Below are positions 42,125-53,145 of a DNA stretch of 64,000 nucleotides, in pieces. The notes under the pieces were generated by a model. The model saw only the letters and a program-made list of their open reading frames with translations. It did not search any database and was not told where the DNA came from. Origin of the DNA: Bemisia tabaci (Eukaryota > Arthropoda > Insecta > Hemiptera > Aleyrodidae); assembly GCF_918797505.1 (NCBI RefSeq), contig NC_092793.1:70427660-70491659 (forward strand), in the 5' to 3' direction. The translations under genes and the position numbers were made by a program. Within the stretch, counting starts at the first letter, position 1, and each line of letters starts with the position of its first letter.

Positions 42125-42912
42125 AAATTGCAAAATTGAACCTATTGGAGTAACCGACAGACTTCTGAAAATAAAAAAAAAACATAAAAAATTAAAGCCT
42201 CTAGATGCATCCAAGCACCATTATTTCTAACAGAACCGAGTCAGTACTGCAGTTTACACGACCTTAAGACGTGGGTCTGCAAATCCATCCTAAGAAAGAA
42301 TCAGACGAGAACCTGAAAAAAGAAGAAAGAACGAGTATCAACACGGCCGAAGACAGGAGAGACGTGAGAGCTCATGCTTCCCGTCATCGCGCCTTCAATT
42401 TTTCAGATGCAGCACGGACGTCCATCAAGTACGAATAGTTGTATCTCTGCGCCGTCGTTAACGCGCACACCTCTCGCCTTATTTCCATGTTGTGTTTGTT
42501 TGCGTTTGTCCTACTCGTGATGATGCTTCAAGCACTACATGAGTAACACAGCCGAAGGTAGGAGATATGTGCTCGGGCCTCTTTTTTATCTTTTCTTCCG
42601 AATCTGAGGGACATCTAATTGACAGCGCATTGAGAGCTCACGCTTCGCGTCATCGCGCCTTTAATTTTTCAGATGCAGCACGGACGTCCATCAAGTATGA
42701 ATAGTTGTATCTCTGCGCCGTCGTTAACGCGCACCCTTTCCTTCGCTTTATTGCCGTATTGCGTTTGGTTGCGTTCGTCTTATTATTCGTAATGATGCTT
42801 CAAACTAGCAGCATTGAGCAGAACATTGCGAGTTCACGACTCACGCCATCGCGTCTTACATTTTTCATATGCAATGTTTACAGTTGGACACCCATCTTCC
42901 ACGAATAGTTGT
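42125..42912. repeat. Right arm of the family F element with inner flank
   Basis: From 42260 it is the inverse of the left arm. From 42125 it also matches, in the same orientation, the separate copy at 61380 (AAAATTGCAAAATTGAA, ATAAAAAATTAAAGCCT, AGAACCGAG). CATCAAGTACGAATAGTTGT recurs at about 42423 and, with one change, 42689 (period about 266). Confidence 0.85.
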
Positions 42913-44653
42913 ATCGCGTTTACACTTTAGATGTTTCTAATTTTTGAATTTCGAGATAAATTAAGGTTAAGTTTGCCCGAGATATGGTATGGTATGCCCA
43001 AATCAATAATCATTTTGAAAAGGAAGAGATATTTTTATGCATTTTTTGCACAATATGTCCTTCCCCGGCGAATGTTCTTCAGTGCAAATTTGAAACTTTT
43101 TGGCGTCGGTAAATGAGTAAAAAATACTTAAGACTTGGACATCTATCATTCTTGGAAGCCGAAATTTGTATGTTTCCGAATTATTTATGGAATCATTATA
43201 ACTCTGGCGGTATATAGGTACCTACTTGAAAAATACTGCGGCCAATTTATGAATTTTTTTGGGTATGTGACAATGTGACATACGAGTACATACATTCTGT
43301 ATGACATCTGAAAATATTGGTGCGCGAAAACTATTGGAGCGGCCGTCATTACAAAAACTTTGCCACCAAGTTGTGATAAGTGTTTCTAACGCTGGGATAG
43401 GATCCCGCCTAAATTGACAGACTATTTGACACGTAATTACCTTATCGTGCATCCTGCGGGACACCCTGTATCCACTACTATATGTGTGTTTATGAATGTC
43501 GGTACACGAAACACGCCAGGACGACCATAGATCGAGGACGACTGCAAACACATATACGAATATGAACAGGGGAAGACGCGCGCATGAGAGCACACATATG
43601 TAATATGGAAACACCAAGTATTGCAGCGAAAACGCAGCCCGGTCTAATTAAATGGGATACAGGCTACGCTAAGGTTAGAACAATAGATTGTATCAGGAAA
43701 AGGCATAGTAGATGACAGTTGTGTAAGTTTACCTGTCACAAGTAATAGCCTCGTTTGAATAACCCTCCGCTCCTCCAACCCTCCTTTCTATACCTCTCTT
43801 TTTTTCTCCTTGTTTTCCTCTCTGTTTATTTCACTCTCATTATTCCTGAGAAATCCGGCTACAGATTCATTATGCAAGGCTCCCAGTTACTTGTGTTTCA
43901 ATGAATTGATCCCATGTTAGTTTTGTTCACATGTAGTCTATATATCTTTAAAGTGTCCCCAGACCTTTTTTATTGGTTACTTTTTAAAGTTGCTCTGTAT
44001 TTTGGTTTTGGTATTACCTGACCCTTGTCCCTGTTCCCGTATGTACATATTTATCTCTAGAATATTTCCTTTCAATTAGGCATGGATACAGGAGGAATAG
44101 AGAGAGAGACTGAAGATGGAAAAAAACGAATAAAAGGAGGGTAGAAGCCAAAGAGGAAAGTCTCAGGCTCAGGCTAATTTTTGTGTGAGGACAAAGTTGG
44201 TAAATCACCGTAATAGAATATGCTTCATAGGTTTCGTAAAATATTGTCTCACAAATGACTCTAATTATCATTTACTCTAATTTTTGGGGGCGTCTATTTG
44301 CTATCGTACCTTTCCATTTTGGTTATTTATCTGCTATCTCGAGAAAAATTAAAATGATTTGTCAGTACAAAAATTACAAATTGCAGAAGCAAAAATATTG
44401 GCGATTTCGTAAATATTAAGGAAAGTAGGTCCAAAGTCACCCTACCAGATTTTGCAGGGCAGATTAGAAACTCCGCCATTTTTGTGATCTTTTAGTTAGA
44501 TTTGCAATGTTTTATACATTACAGCGTCTCTACAGCAATACGATGCGGAATTGGAAAGAACTAAAACATCAGCTTGCGTTTTAATACTGAAGAATGCAGC
44601 AAAGTCGGTAATTCATTTTCGCCAAAATTGTCGTTAGGCGGTATTCTTCCCTA
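42913..44653. other. Non-coding stretch
   Basis: AT-rich sequence without a convincing frame or repeat pair. The 131-codon reverse frame at 43222-43617 has no domain; its flanking bases have no splice signals. Confidence 0.45.
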
Positions 44654-44809
44654 CTGCCGTATCAAGGAAGAACGCCGTATGAACATTCGAGAGTTGCCAA
44701 ATTTCTGCCGATAAAACAAGTACTTCTTAGGAAAATTATGCTTATTTTTTCTTGAAATTTTCAGGTATTTAAGATTAAATTGCGGGCAAAATTGCTTGAA
44801 AGATTTTTT

Positions 44810-44845
<36 letters not shown>

Positions 44846-45120
44846 AATTCAAAGAGTCCACAAGGGCTAATCCCACACTTTTAAGTCCCATCCCCCTCCG
44901 TTCCTACCGAACCAGTCCCAGGCAACCATTGTCTGAGACCATCAAACTCGGGTCGCCTGGCCGGGAATCGAACCCGGGACCTCCCGATCATAGAGCAAGC
45001 GCTATAACCACTACACCATTGGAGGAAAATGTTAACAATTTTCCCGATAAATTCGTTATTTATTGAAGGAGATATGACAACGTCTGAAGGCTCATACGGC
45101 GTTCTACCTCAGCACGGCAG
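44654..45120. mobile_element. Family B MITE interrupted by a SINE
   Basis: Ends CTGCCGTATCAAGGAAGAAC and CCTCAGCACGGCAG, flanked by CCTA on both sides. The interior is broken by a poly-T tract and a tRNA-derived SINE (44811-45020). Without it the element is about 255 bp, as expected for the family. Confidence 0.9.
44811..45026 (-). mobile_element. tRNA-derived SINE
   Basis: Read on the reverse strand, the 5' part is a pseudo-tRNA with an A box TGGTGTAGTGG (45008-45018) and a B box GGTTCGATTCC (44964-44974), the internal promoter of RNA polymerase III. It is followed by about 110 bases of unrelated body and a poly-A tail (the T run at 44811-44842). The T arm CCGGGTTCGATTCCCGG is perfect, but the acceptor stem does not pair properly, so it is not a working tRNA. 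The 5' boundary merges with family B sequence and is uncertain by about 10 bases. Confidence 0.85.
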
Positions 45121-45880
45121 CCTAGCCCTCGCTATGAGCCTTTCCGAGGAAAGGAGCTTGTAAAGGATCAACTACGAGCACGGCCTTTAGCCAAGTGGAT
45201 TCTTATGAAGACAGCCATTCAGGATTTCTTATTACCGAAATTCCGATCATGAAAGCGCAACCAAATAAGGTCAGAAAAGTGGGAAATTAAAACGACATAA
45301 ATCTTTGATGAAGATAGATGGGCATGCGCTCGCGTCTCGGAGAATCGCGAGAATTCGGCAGTATGACATCGAGAGGGGGAGGGGGAAGGGGGCGGGCTAT
45401 GAAGCCATCAAGTCGGGACGGGTGGCGTCGCGTCGACCACCTAATAAGTTACACGGGAAGCGCTCCCAAAAATGCGGCTCGGCCACCGGGCCATGCAAGC
45501 GGCCCGGCGAAGGAGAGCAGGTGACATTCCGCACAGGTGTGTTCTGCTCGTCAATATTTTTAATAATTGCAATTAGGCGCATCCTCCGTTCCTTTGCCTT
45601 TATTTCCCGCCTGGAAATGATCCCTTGCGCCGCGTCGTAAGTGGCAACAACCCTCCTTCAGCTGCTCTCTCGAGTGTCTTCGTATTTCGTGACAACCTCA
45701 AAAATTCTACTTCCGCGACTCAAGAGTGAAAATCAGGGCTGAGTCAAGAGGCCTGATTCTCCGCAGTATGCAGTGAAGAATTTTCTGGTAAAATTGTTGC
45801 AATGTAGAATTTTCATGAAAATTGAGGCGTTGGGTACAGAAAGGGCATTTCTTGGTTGCCGTGTTCCAGAATCTCCCCTG
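45121..45880. other. Non-coding stretch
   Basis: Overlapping frames around 45305-45640 on both strands are GC-rich and lack domains. No repeat pair was recognised. Confidence 0.45.
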
Positions 45881-45889
45881 TTGATTTAT

Positions 45890-46012
45890 ATTTTAGAGAG
45901 GGAATTATCGGGAACTATGTCAGCTCCCTGATGGATTGTGGGAAGACTGAGTTTTGTGGCGATTAGACGTCGCAAAGCGCCAGAGAGCGCTATAAAAGCG
46001 ACTCATGTATTT
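45890..46012 (+). pseudogene. LINE 3' remnant, heavily degraded
   Basis: CAGCTCCCTGATGGATTGTGG, in pieces, and GCGCTATAAAAGCGACT align by eye with AACTCCCTGAAGGACTTTAGG and GCGCTATCAAGGTTGCTTTT in the LINE remnant at 19745-19815. The translation retains QLPDGLW and WRLDV. It is the end of the coding region plus the first bases of the 3' UTR. Confidence 0.5.
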
Positions 46013-46022
46013 AACTATCGGG

Positions 46023-46345
46023 TGAATTTTCTGAAATTTTTCGTTTCCGAGTTTATAATATCATGAAGAAAATTCAGTAAAAGTTTCAGCGAATTCCAAA
46101 ACGGCAGTGGCGATTCTGAAGTACCGCAACCAAGATATGCTCTTTCTGCACCCAAACTTTCGATTGTATTACTTAATGCGAGAGTGCCGCGTGAGATATG
46201 TTCGCCGTATGTTTTATTATAAATTTTCAACGCGGTAATTTATACAAAAATAGTTCTTAAAATTAACAAATCACTTTGCAACCTTGTGACGTCATCAGGT
46301 GGCATTTCCTATTCAAACAAAAATAAAATACGATTCTACGACTAG
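46023..46345. repeat. Dispersed repeat families P and I, contiguous copy
   Basis: 46023-46165 matches family P at 11278-11445 (TGAATTTTCTGAAATTTTTC, ACCGCAACCAAGATATG). 46166-46345 matches family I (GCGAGAGTGCCGC, TTGTGACGTCATCAGGTGGC). The join implies one larger parent element of which other copies keep only parts. Confidence 0.6.
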
Positions 46346-46349
46346 CGCA

Positions 46350-47469
46350 ACTGACTCATTTCACCACCGCGTTGGAAAAATTATCATTCAATGGAAAAAA
46401 ATACCTCTATAATTACGCGCCACCAATTTTGTAATTTTAAACACAGTTTCCCTCGGTGCAATACTTCCAGACGAGGTGTAAGACTTTTTTTTTTTTTGCT
46501 AGAACCTTTCATGGAGGGCCGATGATCGTAATTTTTCGAATCCCGCGCCTCCAATTTTTTCCCGAGATCAAAGAGGCTCTCGCCTCGTTTTTTTCCTTTT
46601 TAATGAGACTCGTGCATTACGGACTGGAGGAGCTCCTTCTGCGAACGGAGCCGGGCGTTCCGAGAAGCGAGGGAAACATCCTACATTCCGCATTCCGCGC
46701 TTCATTTCAATAGTTCCGATTGATGGTCGGTGCGAAAACGGGACGCCGGCGGGTGGTCGTTCAAACGGTTCACAGCCGAGGACATTCCCGAACAAACGGA
46801 CATAAAAAAGGAGAAGAAGAAGCGCGCGGAAAAGCGAAACGAGCGTAAGAAAAACGGCATGAAAAATCGTTCTTCATATTTCGCGATCGCTGGTGGCGCG
46901 GACCAAAACGCCTAACTTCATTTTCACGCGACCCCCGGATAGAATAGTGTCATAAGGAAGACAGGGCTCATCTTAAAAGGGTGTGGGGGTTTTTTGTTAT
47001 GAGAGCTACGAGCGGTGGCGCACGGTGTCAACTCGTTCGGTTTGATTGCGCGCCATCGGACCTCAATAAATATCTATCCCAGGTACATTCGGGAAGGGGG
47101 GAAAAAAGGAGAGATCGGCTCGGACGACCGAAAACAATGCGTGCTCAGCATGAAGTCTATATCCAGCATTGCTCGGATTCCGACGATCGCTGACAATTCG
47201 TGTGCAAGCAGGGCATAAAGAAAAAGGGGGCTCGCGGGGAGAAAAGCGGGGAGAAAAACTAGCGGGACAAATAAAAATAAAACGAAACCGCAAAGACCCC
47301 CAAAATTTGAATAATGTTGGCGCAGCGGTGACCGCATAAGGCGAGACTTCTAACCGGGAACCTGGATTTATCGGTTTCAAATTACCGACGGTGCCAGATT
47401 CACCCTTATTTGCTCGCTGAAAATTGTATTTAAGCGTATGGTTATATTCTTATGACTATAGCTTAAGCG
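46350..47469. other. Non-coding stretch
   Basis: Several overlapping short frames on both strands around 46450-47380 reflect moderate GC and lack of stops. No domain, signal peptide or splice pattern is visible. Confidence 0.45.
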
Positions 47470-47696
47470 CACTGGAAAAAAGAACACATTGGATCTAGAG
47501 TCCAGACTCTTGAAAACATTGACAAGAAAATGTACTCTTAATTCAATCAGATTTTTGCTTAAATCAAAAGGAAATCCGCTCAAATTAAGAGGCTTGGTTC
47601 TTGATTTAAGCAAAAATCCGACTGAATCTAGAGTATTTTTTCTTGTCGATGTTTTTAAGAGTCTGTACTCTAGATTCAATGTGTTTTTTTCCAGTG
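47470..47696. mobile_element. Family A palindromic MITE, copy 7
   Basis: CACTGGAAAAAAGAACACAT on the left and TTTTTTTCCAGTG on the right, 227 bp. CG flanks both ends. Confidence 0.9.
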
Positions 47697-48855
47697 CGAT
47701 AGGAATAATGAGACCATCATAATTATTATCAAAGATTGTTTCACATTCACAATTAATGTCCCAGATTTTTTTAGTTACTATTTTTCCCCTTTATCGGATC
47801 GGTTACGAATGTCTCATTACTCTCGCAGGACAGTTTTACATCGGTGATGATTTTTTTTCTTGAACGTGAATTATTTGATCGTGGATCCTTTTCCTCCTAA
47901 AATTGTACGCTTTTAGTCAGTTTGTGCTATTTTTGTCTTTATCTAAGGTAAGGAGATCCTTGACTGATCAGCTCTTTGGGGTATACCTGATGTACCTCAC
48001 AAAATAGAAAATAGGAAAGGAGGGAGAGGATTGGAGGGTTAGTACTGGGAAGGTTAGGGTTAGTTATTCAAAAGCTTTATTTTATCTGAACTTTAAAAGA
48101 GCTTAAACAGTTTAGCTCTTCTCCGAAAAATTTGAACTGTCTAATGCATGCAATTTTACAAATTTCTTGGTCTTAATATCTTCATCCAAAATACTCTTTA
48201 GATTTAATCAGAATAATCCTACCAAATAGTTCCCTCTTAGAATATTCGTAAAAATTGTAAATTCAACAATAGTTGAAATTGGAGTGGTTGGTACCCTCAA
48301 CGCTTTGAAATAATGCAAATCCAATTGAATGTGCGGTGAAACGCATCACTTTCTTGACAATTTTTCGAATGATAAATTTGGCAACGTAATGAATAACTTA
48401 TCATATAATAAAGCTTTTTTGCATTCGTATAATGGTCATTTATACCTAGTTTTTCAAACGGCGCGCTTGCTTACTGCTGTCCACTTCTTTCTCCTTTTCC
48501 TTGCTTCGTTTTTTCACTTGATTTCAATTTCATTGATGTTATTAATTGTCGGCGCGTGAAATGGCGCCTCAGCTCAGCGGTGTTGCGTCTCCCACGGAGT
48601 CATAAGCCTCTTCGCGTTCCGCGACGCATCGATCATGTTAGTCATTGACTGAGTATGCGAGCGCAGAGGGAACTCAAAATCCCGGTGAATCGATGGATAC
48701 ACTGGGGAAGCCAATTTCTTCGTTTCTTGTCATTGTACAGGAGAGTAGGATGTAACGCAGGTCAAAACACTAGAATGCTCAGTAATGTTCATTTAAGTTC
48801 TTGTAATTTTTACAATGCGGCTATTGAGTTAAGTACAAAATGACCTTTAAATGTA
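47697..48855. other. Non-coding stretch
   Basis: AT-rich with no repeat pair and no convincing frame. Confidence 0.45.
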
Positions 48856-48860
48856 TCATA

Positions 48861-48970
48861 TCATACGCTATAATATAAAATCATAATAGTAACGCGATTG
48901 GCATAACGCCTGAGGCGCGAAGCGATTTGGGGGGTAGGACTGCGAAGCAGTCAGGGGGCACACCACCTAG
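48861..48970 (+). mobile_element. Helitron-like mini-element (putative)
   Basis: The right end has a perfect hairpin GACTGCGAAGCAGTC (48938-48952), then 14 bases, then CTAG (48967-48970) followed by T. This is the Helitron 3' layout: a short GC hairpin 10-15 bases before CTRR, inserted at A/T. At the left, A followed by TCATACGCTATAATATAAAA (from 48861) resembles a Helitron TC start with an AT-rich subterminus; 48856 is an alternative. Only 110 bp long if both ends are right, so it could instead be the 3' end of a decayed longer element. Confidence 0.45.
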
Positions 48971-49009
48971 TCAAGAAAAAAAGAAGACTAAAATTGCCAA
49001 TCTTCTATC

Positions 49010-49415
49010 AATGGAGCAATCGTGACTTCTGAGGGTGATACCACTATTCGGTCGCGTAGGAGCTCGGGTTGCCTACACTGAAAAATGAAGGGAAACTGAC
49101 GGTGATTTAAAGTCGATGCTCTACGCCTGCCTGGTGCAGTGTATTTCCTCCTCCTTCTTCGAGCAATCCTGGCTATTGAGAATGATACCACTATTCGACC
49201 ACGTGGGAGCGCGTATTGCCTACACTGAGAACTGAAGGCAAACTGACAGTGTAGTTAAGTCAATGCTCCGTGCCACACTTGATGAGCTATTCCCAACTTT
49301 CCTCCTCCACTAATCTTGACATCTGAGAGTGATGCCCACTATTCGACCAAGTGAAAGTTCATGTTGCCCACCCTTAAAACTGAAGGCAAACTGGCATTTA
49401 CCCAAAGTTAGATTC
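49010..49415. repeat. Tandem repeat, period about 147-148 bp, 2.7 units
   Basis: GATACCACTATTCG or a close variant occurs at about 49036, 49184 and 49331. Each is followed by TTGCCTACACTGA (or TTGCCCACCCTTA), GAAGG-AAACTGAC and a GATGCTC/ATGCTCC segment. The array begins about 40 bases after the Helitron-like 3' end. The third unit is truncated. Confidence 0.85.
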
Positions 49416-49628
49416 ACGACGTTTTTCAAGGTAGTCTCTGGTGCTAAAAAATGTCCAGATATTCCCCAATTTTTCGGTTGCTAGACGCCCGGTATTTCTC
49501 GTATTTGTAGACAAAAGTACGTCTTGCGGTTGAAGATTTTTAAAAGTTAGACAGAGGACCCTCAGACTCTGTAATCCTGGGATATTCTATATCTCCTCGC
49601 CTTCTACACCCTGGTGTTGGACTCGGAC

Positions 49629-49793
49629 CCGTGGCAAGGCGTGAATGATCGGTTTTTGGATATTTTTTCATTATAATTTGTGGTAAATAATCGATTATTA
49701 AGGCGTGCGTTGCAAACACTCTGCTTATTGATCCTTTTTCATACGTTTAAATAGCAGATCAATCGATATATCGCAAAGCACACCACGCCACTG
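49629..49793. mobile_element. Family C hAT MITE
   Basis: Left end CCGTGGCAAGGCGTGAATG, right end GCACACCACGCCACTG, 165 bp. Flanks actcggac and attcgggc match at 6 of 8. The central palindrome is decayed (GGCGTGCGTTGCAAACACT). Confidence 0.75.
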
Positions 49794-52498
49794 ATTCGGG
49801 CCCCGTAAAAGTACACTCCTCCGGGGCCTTATTCCATTAGTCCAGCACTGAATGCGGTCCCCTGAAACCCCATTTGCGCAGCTTCCATGGTGAAAAGAGA
49901 TACAACTGTATCGTTCAATATGAGTGTTACTAATACTCGAAGTAGCCGTGTGAACAACAGAAGGAAGACATGAGTTCGAGTCGTCCTGGCCTGAGATGGT
50001 GACCTTATATTTAGTGTGTCCTTTTTTTGAAGGGTCCATCAGATTATTCAACGTATGACGATGAAATTCAACTTCGGCAACGTAATGAGTTGCTGCGAGT
50101 TTTTGTTTTTTCTTTTTCTTTTCCTGCCTTTTTTATCTCCGGCAATAATCCACAGAGAAATTTTTATCGGCAAATCTGAGTGCACAATAAAAGGAAATGT
50201 TTCAGAGTGAATTATGCAAATATCCGCCTAAATTTCCACGAATGGACAAATTATCGAGAAGACTGAGGGAAGAGGCTAAGCACGAGGCTAATGGAAGGGA
50301 AAAGGATGTCTTCCGAATCAAGGAAAGGCACTTTTAAATTAATTAATTCCCTCTCGAGAGGGCAGAAACGATGACATAAGGGAAGTGATGCACGTGTGAT
50401 ATGACGCCACCGCACCGCGGCTACTTCCATGACCCAACAACCCTCTTGCCCACTCGAACAAGATTTTTAAGCGCGTGTCCGTTTTAAGACAGCTGCCTGG
50501 CACGTGACCACTCACCGATTCGGCAGGTATTTCGGTGACATGTGCGGACAGAAATGACTTGTTATCAGACGAGGGAAGGTGTTAATGCATTCGCTCATAA
50601 CTTTGCGTCTCTCACTTCCGTTCTGTGTTCCCTTCTTCCGACTGTCCTTTTGTTTTTACCACTAGTTTCCCTGACAATCAAATCCACTCGGTGTGCGTTT
50701 TAAGAACGTAAGAATAATTCATTTTTCACGAAAGGGAGTTACATCCTCCCGTGAAAATTTGAAGTCGCTTATGACCGGAGCCAGCAGGTGTTTCGCGTAA
50801 ATTGGGGTTTTTTCGATTCTCATTCATTTCTTAGCGCAGCCGGTGCAAACTGATGATACGGTCACGCGTATTTTAACGAAATATTTTCACATTGGAATAG
50901 TTCCGAGAAAATCCGAAATGAAAAAGAAATCGATTTTACGAATTTCAATACGTTCAAATTCTCGGTGCCACGAATATATAAATACGTGTTTTATGTCTAC
51001 CGTGCTTTTTTGTTGATGGAACCAAACTCGCAAATTGAGCCGAAACTGCGGATGTGGTCCTTTTACATAAACCGAGGTAATGGTTGCCAGAACGGGAATT
51101 ACGTTTCTGTGAATCGGATTGTTCCATTACTCGACCACAAGACACCGTTAAACGGATAATTTCACCAAATTTTTTCGATCTTCGAAACTTACGTATTTTT
51201 GGCAAAAACCAAAAAAAACTCCTAAAAACCGTTCAATTATTGATTATGAATGTCGTCGCACAATGATGATGGGATGACGTTACTGACTGCTATAGCACTA
51301 CGTATCAAGGCTCCCCATATATGGATCTAATCAATGATAGGTGCGCGAAGCAACTAGTGTAATATGTATTTACCGCAATATCCCGCTTAAGAAGACATCG
51401 GAGCAGTATAATTGGAAAATTCTCAAATTTACTCTATTTAATATATATTTATTTTAGAGAAGAGTATTGAATATATTCCCTTAAAAAAATCATTAGAATT
51501 GAATATTTGTTAGATAAAAATCTGAAGTAAAAATGTTTAAAGAGAAATAGTCCAAAATTCATTTTTAGAGAATCTATATTTTATGGGAAGAAAATTAGCA
51601 ACGCCAGAAGTTTTACACGGCATTTTTCCAGAGTACCTACTTTATGGAGCAAGAAAAACTAGTGCCAGTCAGACATTTTTAGTGGGAACGAGGAAGTAGG
51701 CCCAAACATAAAATTTTCCCATTGAGAGCGGGCGAAGGGACTAAAGGTTACAAATTTCCACGAATTTTAAAATCTTATTTTTTGGACGAAAACCTAATTT
51801 TATGACCGGTTAACCGGTTTACGCCTCGAGGCTACCCTCCTCTTGGCCACGCTCGTAGATGGGAGATATCAGGACCAGGAAGAGGATTGATAGCTTTCTT
51901 TCCATTTCTAACGCTTGCGTAACGAACCCTTTCTATGCAAAATTTTCCACCTCATTAAGTATAGATGACCTTTGAAATTCCAGATTTCCTCTTCGCGATT
52001 TTTTTGTTTTACCTTAACGCTGTATTTGGAGTCGCAAAGGTAAGGAGGAACGATCATTTAGGAGAGAAAACCTTCCTAATAAAATGAATGAACGTGAACA
52101 AGCATTGGAATGCGCCACAGTTGGTTTTTTATAAGCGCAGTCAATGAAGAAAGAAATCACAATCGAGTCACCGAACGTCCGTAAAAAAGTTTAAGAATGG
52201 AGTGATTTGCATTTTTGACTTTTCACATGGCAAATTATGGCCAGCAACCCGCCTGTCATAGGAGACGTTGCCAAGCGTACGCGTCCGGTAAAATACAGCA
52301 TTTTCTATTCGAATCAGGCTGTATTTTCAAGTAGCATTAAAAATTAGCAAGTGCTCGGCATCAGATTAGCATTGAATTCGTCAAGTTGGAAAATGTATTA
52401 TTAAATAGGAGGATTACAAAAGAGCCCTCAAATACTGCTGCACGGAGGATGATTCCTGGCCTACCCCGAAAATTGAAGGCGAGGCAGCGAGGTGTAAT
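49794..52498. other. Long stretch with little recognisable structure
   Basis: One degraded family B-like arm is visible near 51585-51640 (TTAGCAACGCCAGAAG, CACGGCATTTTTCC). Frames at 49725-50051 (reverse) and 50954-51266 have no domain. No RNA gene was recognised. Confidence 0.4.
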
Positions 52499-52764
52499 AC
52501 ATGGATTGTATTTTGCAAAAAGGAACCACTGCATTGCAATGATGCTAAGATTGTGCAACTTCATCCTTTGCAATAAAATTGTGGAAATCGTGAAAAACTA
52601 TGAAATTTAGATGGTAATTTTTGTCTTAAATTCACAGTTTTTAGCGAGTAAAATAGAAACTATTAATGGATAATCGGGTTTTTCCTCCAAGACAAAAGAA
52701 GTTGCATAATCTTAGCAACATTGCAATGCTAGTGGTTCCTTTTTGCAAAATGCAATCCACATGT
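52499..52764. mobile_element. Family Q inverted-repeat element (266 bp)
   Basis: ACATGGATTGTATTTTGCAA with AAAGGAACCACTGCATTGCA on the left is the close inverse of TAGTGGTTCCTTTTTGCAAA with ATGCAATCCACATGT on the right. Arms are about 70 bases. A lone half-arm occurs at 56328-56370. Target duplication not readable. Confidence 0.75.
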
Positions 52765-52936
52765 CATTCATATTATGCTTTGCGTTTATTTTTTCTAAAT
52801 TTTCAGACAGAGTATACCATGGTTCGAGCCTGAAAACCTCTGAATAACACGGACAAAACAACTGAGCGCTGAGCCCTAAAACCCTAGGTAAAATAGCACC
52901 AACTGAAGGCAGTAGGGCTGAGCCCCACAGCCTATA

Positions 52937-53145
52937 CTGCCGTGCTTAGGAAGAACGCCGAATTTCTTCAGGTAAAATGCGAATTTTCAGAAAAACTTTT
53001 GAGAATTTTCTTCACAATATGGTCTAAAGTATCAGAATATTTCAAGTAGAAATATTCATTATTCGTCTCAAAAATTAATATTTTAGGAAGGGAAATTTTG
53101 CAACTCTCGGATGTTCATACGCGGCGTTTCTCCATAGCACGGCAG
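52937..53145. mobile_element. Family B MITE, internally shortened
   Basis: Ends CTGCCGTGCTTAGGAAGAAC and TCCATAGCACGGCAG, flanked by TATA on both sides. It is 209 bp, shorter than the usual 245-255 bp; the segment GTATGAAC...GTTGCC after the left terminus has been deleted. Confidence 0.85.

Larger units (their letters stand above)
39717..42912. mobile_element. Foldback element with tandem-repeat arms and exon-like core (family F, about 3.2 kb)
   Basis: The left arm (39717-40300) and right arm (42260-42755, with further homologous sequence to 42912) are inverted copies. Matching landmarks are GGATTTGCAGACCCACGTC at 40271 against GACGTGGGTCTGCAAATCC at 42269, and CGTTAACGACGGCGCAGAGA against its inverse. 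Each arm contains two monomers of about 266-282 bp. The core (about 2 kb) holds a family H copy and two exon-like segments on opposite strands. A third, separate copy of the right arm with its inner flank lies at 61380-62170, so the arms are mobile. No transposase is seen. Confidence 0.75.

Noticed and set aside
44941..45026. A tRNA gene on the reverse strand
   Set aside because: A and B boxes and the T arm are fine, but the acceptor stem does not pair and no anticodon stem-loop is formed; with the poly-A tail it is a SINE.
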